6,469 bases of DNA from UBA685 sp049889495 (GTDB lineage: Bacteria > Pseudomonadota > Alphaproteobacteria > Puniceispirillales > Puniceispirillaceae), in assembly GCA_049889495.1 (NCBI GenBank), contig JBMHDH010000045.1:1-6469 (forward strand), given 5' to 3'. Within the stretch, counting starts at the first letter, position 1; the number at the start of each line of letters is the position of its first letter. Of this stretch, positions 1 through 5,495 are shown one piece after another. A program made the translations under genes and the position numbers. The notes under the pieces are model-generated. The model made no database searches, was not told the origin of the DNA, and worked only from the letters and a program-made list of their open reading frames with translations.

Positions 1-55
1 AATATTCCTAAAAGCGCTGGTTGAACGTGATGTTTCTATAACCTTAAAGCGTTAT

Positions 56-421
56 TTATTGCGGTTCATCTACCACAGAAAAACTGCTGCCTGGCACTTG
101 TTTAATCTCATCAAATTGATCCTTATCAAAGCCATCAATACAGCCTGTGTTAAAACCAATTTTGCCATCAGAGCGTTTGTTGTGATGGGTGTAAATGCCG
201 CATTTGCTACAGAAATAATGTTTCGCAACATGGCTGTTAAATTGATAAAGGCTTAACTGATCTTCACCTGTCAATAATGTGAAATCTTCTGGCTCAGCAA
301 ATCCCATCAGCGCGCCTTTGCGTCGACAGATTGAACAATCGCACACCGCACCAAATGTCACTTCTGTCTTGACTTCATATGTGACAGCCCCGCAATGGCA
401 AGACCCTTTATAATGTTGCAT
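56..421 (-). CDS. GFA family zinc-binding protein (Gfa/CENP-V fold)
   Basis: This is a 121-residue cytoplasmic protein of the GFA family, named after the glutathione-dependent formaldehyde-activating enzyme. Most members have no proven substrate, so a role in adding glutathione to formaldehyde is possible but unproven. The full zinc signature is visible: Cys8-x-Cys10 in GSCHCGAV, Cys27-x-Cys29-x-x-Cys32 in CDCSIC, and Cys71-x-x-Cys74 in CSKCG. These seven cysteines match the two zinc sites of the family, and the length is typical of a single-domain member. The start is supported by a purine-rich GAGAG about 5 nt upstream of the ATG. The gene is divergent from the hydroxylase gene at 634, with a 212-bp spacer. 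No formaldehyde dehydrogenase or S-formylglutathione hydrolase gene lies in the window, so context does not support a formaldehyde pathway. The family call is firm; the function is open. Confidence 0.93.
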   Translation of the reverse strand: MQHYKGSCHCGAVTYEVKTEVTFGAVCDCSICRRKGALMGFAEPEDFTLLTGEDQLSLYQFNSHVAKHYFCSKCGIYTHHNKRSDGKIGFNTGCIDGFDKDQFDEIKQVPGSSFSVVDEPQ

Positions 422-470
422 CTTACTCTCTTTTTTGACTCTGTTTGGTTACATTTTCTTCAGCAGATTA

Positions 471-498
471 AGGGTAGAGCACGCAGGTGATTTGTCAA
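471..498 (-). promoter_or_regulatory. candidate sigma70-type promoter for the GFA gene
   Basis: On the minus strand a perfect -35 hexamer TTGACA (498 to 493) is followed after 16 bp by TACCCT (476 to 471), which keeps the key T, A and final T of a -10 box. Transcription would start near 464, leaving a leader of about 40 nt before the ATG at 421. The -35 is strong but the -10 is weak. The call rests on eye matching only. Confidence 0.35.
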
Positions 499-538
499 TT
501 TTATTTGAATAGTCTATCGGCAGTGCCATGCTCAAACA

Positions 539-555
539 GACCCTTAAAAAGGGTC
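539..555. promoter_or_regulatory. perfect 7-bp dyad in the divergent spacer
   Basis: GACCCTT and its exact reverse complement AAGGGTC are separated by AAA. The dyad lies in the spacer between the divergent GFA and hydroxylase genes, 79 bp before the hydroxylase ATG. It has no T-run directly after it on either strand, so it does not look like a Rho-independent terminator. An operator for a dimeric repressor is possible. A weak -35/-10 pair on the plus strand (TTGAAT at 505-510, CATGCT at 527-532, 16-bp gap) would place a start point right at the dyad. It could also be a chance palindrome. Confidence 0.3.
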
Positions 556-633
556 CATAAAAAAGATCTTGGCAAAAATGTTTAATTCATTCACCTTTTT
601 TTTGAGATGGTTACTGTTTGAAATGGGGGGCTT

Positions 634-1686
634 ATGATGCCTAACAATCAGCCTAAAGCCACGGCATCAAAAGATGAGCTCGCAAAATCGCAATGGCATT
701 TTGCACCAGATCTGCCGATTGGTAATAACCCCTTATTTGAATGGCCGTGGTCTTTGCGCAAGATCCTATCTTATCATCGTGATTATTGGCTGACAGTCTC
801 TGAGGTTAGCTTTTTTCTGCTATTGGCAATCGCAGGTTGGTATCTGCAACAACGCGCGCTCATGACCGCTCCAGAATTGTCCCTATCAGGGACGTTTTTT
901 TCATGGGAAATGGCTTCATGGGAGATGGCTTCATGGGGAGGGGCGATTTATGCACGTAACCTTGTAATCACATTGGCTGTGGCGGGCGGTTTGCATTATC
1001 TGTTATATCACCGCAAAATCCAGCAAACAGAGACCAAATATATTGCCAATTTTCTGCATCGTGGCGGTGGCAAATTCAGCTTTGGCAACCAGCTATATGA
1101 CAATATGTTCTATAGTCTTGTCAGCGGTGTAACCATTTGGTCAGCCTATGAAATAACCCTTCATGGGATGATTGCCACAGGGCAAATCAGCTTTTTATCT
1201 TTTGCATCATCCCCTTTGTTATTCATTGCCATTCTTGGCCTTACAGGGGTTTGGATTGCTTTTCATTTCTATCTGGTGCATCGCTTGCTTCATATGGGCG
1301 TTCTTTATGATTGGGTGCATTCGCTTCATCATCGCAATGTGAATGTTGGCCCATGGTCAGGGATATCAATGCATCCCATCGAACATATGCTGTATTTCAG
1401 CTCTATGCTTATTCATCTGGTAATCCCCTCACATCCAATTCATATTATGTTTCATGGCTATATGTTGGCATTATCGGCGATTATTGGTCATGCAGGCTTT
1501 CATGAATTGCTTGTGGGGCAATCGCGGCGTGTGGCATTGGGGCATTTTCATCACCAGCTGCATCATCGCTATTTTGAATGCAATTATGGGTCTGTTGATT
1601 TCCCGATGGATGTCTGGTTTGGCACCTTTCATGATGGCACAGAACAAGCACGCCAAAGATTAAAACAACGCCTCGGCCCCAGATGA
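634..1686 (+). CDS. membrane fatty acid hydroxylase / sterol desaturase family protein
   Basis: This is a 350-residue integral membrane di-iron oxygenase of the fatty acid hydroxylase superfamily, which inserts oxygen or a double bond into lipid or sterol-like substrates. The histidine clusters that bind two irons are all present: H211-x4-H216 with H220, H229-x2-H232-H233, H247-x3-H251, H286-x3-H290, and H304-x-H306-H307-x2-H310-H311. Hydrophobic segments lie around residues 53-70, 106-125, 158-175, 192-212, 253-265 and 270-288, consistent with a multi-pass inner-membrane protein. The N-terminal 50 residues are polar and Pro/Trp-containing. Two start codons are adjacent (634 and 637). The G-run at 625-630 is only 3 nt from the first and 6 nt from the second, so translation may start at 637. 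An in-frame 15-bp repeat lies in the segment before the second membrane helix, and a 13-bp duplication spans the stop. No sterol or hopanoid gene is adjacent, so the substrate is unknown. Confidence 0.93.
   Translation: MMPNNQPKATASKDELAKSQWHFAPDLPIGNNPLFEWPWSLRKILSYHRDYWLTVSEVSFFLLLAIAGWYLQQRALMTAPELSLSGTFFSWEMASWEMASWGGAIYARNLVITLAVAGGLHYLLYHRKIQQTETKYIANFLHRGGGKFSFGNQLYDNMFYSLVSGVTIWSAYEITLHGMIATGQISFLSFASSPLLFIAILGLTGVWIAFHFYLVHRLLHMGVLYDWVHSLHHRNVNVGPWSGISMHPIEHMLYFSSMLIHLVIPSHPIHIMFHGYMLALSAIIGHAGFHELLVGQSRRVALGHFHHQLHHRYFECNYGSVDFPMDVWFGTFHDGTEQARQRLKQRLGPR
900..938 (+). repeat. 15-bp in-frame tandem repeat, about 2.6 copies
   Basis: Two full units (900-914, 915-929) differ at one base, and a partial third unit covers 930-938. 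They encode the five-residue repeat S-W-E-M-A at about residues 90-101 of the hydroxylase, in a short segment between the first two predicted membrane helices. The multiple-of-three unit keeps the frame. This looks like recent slippage. Confidence 0.85.
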
Positions 1687-1700
1687 TGGCCCCAGATGAT
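1675..1700. repeat. 13-bp perfect tandem duplication across the hydroxylase stop codon
   Basis: The unit GGCCCCAGATGAT occurs at 1675-1687 and again at 1688-1700. The first copy encodes the last residues (Gly-Pro-Arg) and the TGA stop at 1684-1686. The second copy lies in the convergent spacer. Because the unit is not a multiple of three and the stop is inside the first copy, the protein end is unchanged. Confidence 0.9.
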
Positions 1701-1747
1701 GCGATCTATAACACCATTTTCAGCAAGTCAGAAATCATAACCCACCG

Positions 1748-3502
1748 CTAGCCTTGGCGTAATTTTGTGATGGTCATATGTGGTGAAATGGCCTCGACAT
1801 CCATCTGCAATTCCAAAATGGTTGCGCGATCTGCCGCTAAGGCTTTGATAAAAGCTGGTTTGAATGATGCTGTGTCGCCGATCACATCACAATCAAACCC
1901 ATAGGCAGATGCCAGGGCCTTAAAATCAGGATTGGCTAAGCTGGTGCCAGAAACACGTTCTGGGTAATGGCGTTCTTGATGCATGCGAATGGTGCCATAG
2001 CTGCCATTATTGAAAATCAAAATCACAGGCTTCAGGCCTTGCTGCATCACCGTGCCGAGCTCTGATAAGGTCATCTGGATATCACCATCGCCTGCAAAAC
2101 AAATAATCTGTTTATCTGGTGCCGCCTTGCCCGCAGCAATGGCCGCAGGCAGGCCATAACCCATCGCGCCTGATTGTGGTGCCAATAACCGACGTTTGCC
2201 AAAATGCATAAATTTATCTGGCCAAATGGCAAAATTACCTGCGCCATGCGTGATGATCGCATCATCTGCCACAATCTGATCCATCATTGTGATGATATCT
2301 GCCATATCCAGCTTGGTGTTTTGTGGGGGCGGTTGAATGGCGGCAAGCCAAGCTTTGCGGCAATGGTCTTGCCACGCATCATGGGAGGTTTCTTGTGCGC
2401 CCTGATGATTATCCAACTGGTCACATAACCCTGCCATTAACAAATTTGGACAGGCTTGGATTGCCACATCTGGTTGGTAAATTTTGCCGATTTCATCACT
2501 GGATATATGCGCATGAAGTAAGGTGGCTTTCATATGTGGCACGTCAAATAGAGACCATTCCTTTGTCACCATTTCGCCAAATCGAATATTGATGGCAAAA
2601 ATCAAATCGGATTTTTCCAAGATGGCTGATAAAGACGGATGCATCCCAACCCCTGCATCCCCGCAATAAGACGGGCTGTGATTATCTATCACATCATGGC
2701 ACCGAAATGACGCCGCAACAGGCAGTGCCAGTCTTTCAGCGAATTTTTGCAAATCAGCCCGCCCTGTCTCGTCCCAATTGCCGCCACCTGCGATAATAAC
2801 GGGGCGTTTTGCCTTGGCAAGGGCGCCGAAAATCGCTGTGATATCATGGGGGGCAGGGGCAGGGCGTGGCAATGCACCAGGCTGGCATGCTGGCACATCA
2901 GATTGCGCTGATAACATATTTTCTGGCAAAGCCACCACCACAGGACCTTGTCTGCCTGATAAGGCAACAGACCATGCCCGCGCCACCAATTCTGGCAAGC
3001 GTTCAATATCATCAATTTGCGTAACCCATTTGGCAAGCCCGCCAAAGACATCTCGGTAATTCACTTCTTGAAAGGCTTCACGATCCAAATAAGTCGTGCC
3101 AACCTGACCAACAAATAAGATCATAGGCGATGAATCTTGATGGGCGCTATGGACGCCAATCGCGGCATTGGTTGCGCCTGGTCCTCTGGTGACAAAACAG
3201 ATGCCAGGGCGGCCTGTTAATTTGCCATAGGCCGCCGCCATAAAAGCAGCCCCGCCTTCTTGGCGGCATAAGGTGAAATCAAAGCCGCTATCATACATCG
3301 CATCCAAGGCGGCAAGATAACTTTCGCCAGGCACGCCAAAGCCATGTGTGGAACCTAAATTCATCAAAGATTCCAGCAAAATATGCCCGCCATGTCGCAT
3401 TGTTTTTTCGCGGGCCATAGGCGCTATTTGATCAGGATTAGGGGGCGTTGTGTGATCTGTCATATCTTTATACATCTTTTGGATAAGGGACGGCTTTGTC
3501 AT
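1748..3502 (-). CDS. thiamine diphosphate-dependent enzyme, acetolactate-synthase-like
   Basis: This is a 584-residue cytoplasmic member of the ThDP enzyme superfamily (acetolactate synthase, glyoxylate carboligase, sulfoacetaldehyde acetyltransferase, benzoylformate decarboxylase types). Three domains are visible. The N-terminal pyrimidine-binding domain (about 36-200) has the catalytic Glu82 in CRQEGGAAFMAAAYG and the F-Q-E motif at 144-146. A central domain covers about 217-360. The C-terminal pyrophosphate-binding domain (about 400-575) has GAMGYGLPAA at 445-454, GDG at 471-473 and NN at 498-499, the expected metal/ThDP motif. No regulatory small-subunit gene (ilvH) follows, which argues against the biosynthetic acetolactate synthase. 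The substrate is not assignable. The start is uncertain: the first ATG has no good ribosome site, and Met10, Met14 or Met29 are alternatives because the conserved fold begins only near residue 36. It is convergent with the hydroxylase gene, with 61 bp between. Confidence 0.92.
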   Translation of the reverse strand: MTKPSLIQKMYKDMTDHTTPPNPDQIAPMAREKTMRHGGHILLESLMNLGSTHGFGVPGESYLAALDAMYDSGFDFTLCRQEGGAAFMAAAYGKLTGRPGICFVTRGPGATNAAIGVHSAHQDSSPMILFVGQVGTTYLDREAFQEVNYRDVFGGLAKWVTQIDDIERLPELVARAWSVALSGRQGPVVVALPENMLSAQSDVPACQPGALPRPAPAPHDITAIFGALAKAKRPVIIAGGGNWDETGRADLQKFAERLALPVAASFRCHDVIDNHSPSYCGDAGVGMHPSLSAILEKSDLIFAINIRFGEMVTKEWSLFDVPHMKATLLHAHISSDEIGKIYQPDVAIQACPNLLMAGLCDQLDNHQGAQETSHDAWQDHCRKAWLAAIQPPPQNTKLDMADIITMMDQIVADDAIITHGAGNFAIWPDKFMHFGKRRLLAPQSGAMGYGLPAAIAAGKAAPDKQIICFAGDGDIQMTLSELGTVMQQGLKPVILIFNNGSYGTIRMHQERHYPERVSGTSLANPDFKALASAYGFDCDVIGDTASFKPAFIKALAADRATILELQMDVEAISPHMTITKLRQG

Positions 3503-3528
3503 AAGGGTATGTCACAGCCCTCGCCTTA

Positions 3529-3557
3529 AGCCTAGCAACTGCAAGCGGCCATGGCAA
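3529..3557 (-). promoter_or_regulatory. candidate promoter for the ThDP-enzyme gene
   Basis: On the minus strand TTGCCA (3557 to 3552, five of six consensus bases) and TAGGCT (3534 to 3529, three of six) are separated by exactly 17 bp. Transcription would begin near 3522, giving a leader of about 20 nt to the first ATG at 3502, or longer if a downstream ATG is used. Support is by eye only. Confidence 0.33.
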
Positions 3558-3628
3558 AAAATTCTGTGATGGATTTACGGTAAAATATGCGCTTTGAGTA
3601 CGCACCAAACCCATCAGTCTCATTGGTT

Positions 3629-3655
3629 TTGAAAAAAGATTAACACAGCTATGAT
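3629..3655 (+). promoter_or_regulatory. candidate promoter for the DUF4268 gene
   Basis: TTGAAA (3629-3634) and TATGAT (3650-3655, five of six consensus bases) are separated by 15 bp, which is short but tolerable. A start near 3662 would leave a leader of about 27 nt that contains the purine-rich AAAAGG at 3672-3677, 11 nt before the ATG at 3689. The -10 box is the strongest part. Confidence 0.4.
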
Positions 3656-3688
3656 TTTGCAAGATCACAAGAAAAGGCATTCCCTGCT

Positions 3689-4162
3689 ATGGCTGGCAAA
3701 AAGCGACAAACTGTTGAAATGATGCCCGAATGGCAACGCGTCAGGCAACGGTTTTGGCCGCAATTGCTAGATTATATGCGCGCACAGGATTTTCATTTAT
3801 TTGCCAGGCGAAAAGCAAATCGAGCCAGACATTTAAATGTGCCAGCCTCTCTTCCTGGGTGCGAATATCATCTTGTCTTTAATGATAAAGATGTTCGGGT
3901 TGAAATTTATGTGCATTTATCAGATCGGCGATCAAGCAAACGTCTGTTTGATATGCTTGCCAAACATCGCGAAGACATAGAAAGCCGTTTTGGCCACAAG
4001 CTGGAATGGCGGCGCCTTGACCGCAAAAAGGGAAGCCGAATTCGTTTTTCCTATCAAAGAACGACATCGGGCGAGGATGATTGGCCATTTCTCTATCACT
4101 GGTTTTACATCCATGCCAAAAAATTATCTGAAGCCTTCGATCCCATTTTCGAACATTATTAA
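3689..4162 (+). CDS. stand-alone DUF4268 domain protein
   Basis: This is a 157-residue, basic, soluble protein with no signal peptide or membrane segment. It matches the DUF4268 family along nearly its whole length (about 14-155). Recognisable family features are the N-terminal FWPQLLDYMRAQ helix (22-33), the strand RVEIYVHLSD (70-79), a charged helix with LFDMLAKHREDIE (86-98), LEWRRLDRKKGSRIR (105-119), and a final DWPFLYHWFYIHAKKL helix (131-146). No biochemical function is established to my knowledge. From memory, many relatives carry this domain at the C-terminus of longer proteins that include a nuclease-like N-terminal part, and here that part is absent. The gene is divergent from the ThDP enzyme. 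Its TAA (4160-4162) overlaps the TAA of the convergent lipoprotein gene within one TTAA. The many Arg and Lys residues would allow nucleic-acid binding, but that is inference. Confidence 0.85.
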   Translation: MAGKKRQTVEMMPEWQRVRQRFWPQLLDYMRAQDFHLFARRKANRARHLNVPASLPGCEYHLVFNDKDVRVEIYVHLSDRRSSKRLFDMLAKHREDIESRFGHKLEWRRLDRKKGSRIRFSYQRTTSGEDDWPFLYHWFYIHAKKLSEAFDPIFEHY

Positions 4163-5430
4163 TGATTATGGGAATGCCCCTGATGGCCAGCTATCGGACC
4201 AGAGCCATGACCAGAGCCATAATCAGAGTCATGATCTGGCTGGTGCCCCATCTGTTCGGCACTGATATCTTTATCGATCATTTCTAGCCACCATTGATCA
4301 TAAAGGGGGGGATTATCCAACGAGATTAGCTGGCCTAGGCGGGGTGTGATCAGCTGAATATCCTCTTGTTTGGCCAATCTTGTGATTTCATTTGGCGGGT
4401 CATACCAATTATGAACGGACAAATTAAACATGCCCCAATGCACAGGCACCAGATAGGTCCCCCCCAGATCTTGAAAGGCTGTGATGGCTTCTTTCGGCAA
4501 ATTATGAACCGCTTTCCACGCTTCATTATATTGCCCATTTTCCATGAAGATCAGGTCAAAGGGGCCTAATCGTTCCCCGATGGTTTTGTAATGCGTATCA
4601 TAGCCAGAATCCCCACTGAAATAAACAGATTGGTCTGTGCCTTTCACAACCCATGACGCCCACAGCGTTTTGTTATTATGCACAACCCCAATACGGCCCG
4701 AAAAATGCTGAGACGGGGTCGCGGTAAAGGTGATGCCCTTATGTTCGGATGCTTCCCACCAATCAAGCTCTGTTACTTTTTCAGGGGCTGCCCCCCAATA
4801 ACGCAAATGAGACCCAACCCCAATAGGCGCAAAAAAGGCCACATCTTTTTCGATGAAATATTTCACAGTTTCCATATCAAGATGATCATAATGATCATGG
4901 CTGATGATGATGGTATCGATGGGCGGCAAATCATCCAAGGCAAGGGCAGGGGGCTGAAAGCGTTTTGCGGCAATTGGCAATGGCGCGGCATGATCTGAGA
5001 AAATAGGATCAAATAAAATCACATGCCCTTCGATTGACAGCAAAATTGTGGAATGACCTAGCCAGATAAATTTAATCGCATCATCGCTATTTTGAAAGGC
5101 GGCCAGATCAGGGTTCTTGTCTTCTGGCAAAGGGCTTGCTGGTTCTGTTTGATTGGCATTAAACAGAAAATTCGGCTCTTGCTTGCCAAAAGGATCAGCG
5201 AAAAAGCGTTCACCGACATTCATTGTGTCCAATATATCGGGGCGGCGATTGATAAAGATATCACGTTCCAAATGATACTGGGGTGATTGGCGTGCTTGTT
5301 CTAGATAGGCCCCTTTGGGGATGGCGCCAAATTGCTCGCACCCTGCCAAAATAGAGACAAATAAAAAACCAATCAGCCCCATAAAAATTGCCAAGCGGCG
5401 CGCAAACTTCTTCATCGTAAAACCTAACAT
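4159..5430 (-). CDS. MBL-fold metallo-hydrolase lipoprotein (NAPE-PLD/UlaG-like)
   Basis: This is a metallo-beta-lactamase-fold hydrolase of the group containing N-acylphosphatidylethanolamine phospholipase D and UlaG-like proteins, predicted to be a membrane-anchored lipoprotein. The frame opens at 5430 (423 residues), but the ATG at 5413-5415 is the likelier start. It gives MKKFARRLAIF, a typical signal peptide opening, and has AGG 7 nt upstream, while the outer ATG has no ribosome site. A lipobox L-A-G-C places the lipidated cysteine at residue 31 of the long form (26 of the short one). Metal-site motifs (long-form numbering) are W-L-G-H-S (123-127), H178-x-H180-x-D182-H183, H242, D274 in FSGDSGYD, and H331 in PVHWG. 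This indicates a two-metal phosphodiesterase-type hydrolase acting outside the cytoplasmic membrane, probably in the periplasm. The substrate is unknown. After about residue 394 comes a His/Gly/Ser/Asp-rich tail. The dehydrogenase gene lies 65-80 bp upstream on the same strand. Confidence 0.92.
   Translation of the reverse strand: MLGFTMKKFARRLAIFMGLIGFLFVSILAGCEQFGAIPKGAYLEQARQSPQYHLERDIFINRRPDILDTMNVGERFFADPFGKQEPNFLFNANQTEPASPLPEDKNPDLAAFQNSDDAIKFIWLGHSTILLSIEGHVILFDPIFSDHAAPLPIAAKRFQPPALALDDLPPIDTIIISHDHYDHLDMETVKYFIEKDVAFFAPIGVGSHLRYWGAAPEKVTELDWWEASEHKGITFTATPSQHFSGRIGVVHNNKTLWASWVVKGTDQSVYFSGDSGYDTHYKTIGERLGPFDLIFMENGQYNEAWKAVHNLPKEAITAFQDLGGTYLVPVHWGMFNLSVHNWYDPPNEITRLAKQEDIQLITPRLGQLISLDNPPLYDQWWLEMIDKDISAEQMGHQPDHDSDYGSGHGSGPIAGHQGHSHNH
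4197..4232. repeat. three 12-bp tandem repeats encoding part of the His/Gly/Ser tail
   Basis: GACCAGAGCCAT is present twice exactly (4197-4208, 4209-4220) and once with two changes (4221-4232). Read on the minus strand in the hydrolase frame it encodes a four-residue repeat of the type x-G-S-G or x-D-S-D at about residues 400-411. This explains the low-complexity C-terminus as a short in-frame expansion. Confidence 0.85.
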
Positions 5431-5467
5431 AAACGCGAAATTGCGCTATCACTCACATCGTTATTTT

Positions 5468-5475
5468 CTGATCAG
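5468..5475. other. 8-bp palindrome CTGATCAG in the gap between two minus-strand genes
   Basis: The only symmetric element I see in the 65-80 bp gap between the dehydrogenase stop (5496) and the lipoprotein gene start is this perfect palindrome. No hairpin with a T-run (on the minus strand) follows the dehydrogenase gene, so read-through into the lipoprotein gene is possible. The palindrome is short enough to be chance. Confidence 0.2.
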
Positions 5476-5495
5476 GATGTATTATCCCAAACGCA

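Noticed and set aside
59..256. Plus-strand open frame antisense to the GFA gene, also open back to base 2
   Set aside because: It lies over the zinc-motif coding region of a clearly real gene. The 55 bases before it are too few to show an incoming gene end.
1701..1760. Possible terminator hairpin in the convergent junction (CGCTA ... TGGCG near 1746-1759)
   Set aside because: The stem is only five pairs including a wobble, overlaps the stop codon, and has no T-run.
2689..3051. 120-codon minus-strand open frame inside the ThDP enzyme gene
   Set aside because: It is an alternative frame of a gene with intact, recognisable domains. The translation is rich in Cys, Trp, His and Arg, as expected of a shadow frame.
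3468..3680. 70-codon minus-strand open frame covering the divergent spacer upstream of the ThDP enzyme
   Set aside because: It overlaps the start of the ThDP gene in another frame, has no ribosome site that I can see, and its translation resembles no known family. It spans the likely promoter region.
4882..4898. Repeated palindrome ATGATCAT separated by one A
   Set aside because: It is the codons of the H-D-H-Y-D-H metal motif in the hydrolase (CAT and GAT codons), so protein sequence explains it.
4678..4998. 106-codon plus-strand open frame opposite the lipoprotein hydrolase gene
   Set aside because: It is antisense to the conserved metal-binding core, and its translation is low in family-like features.
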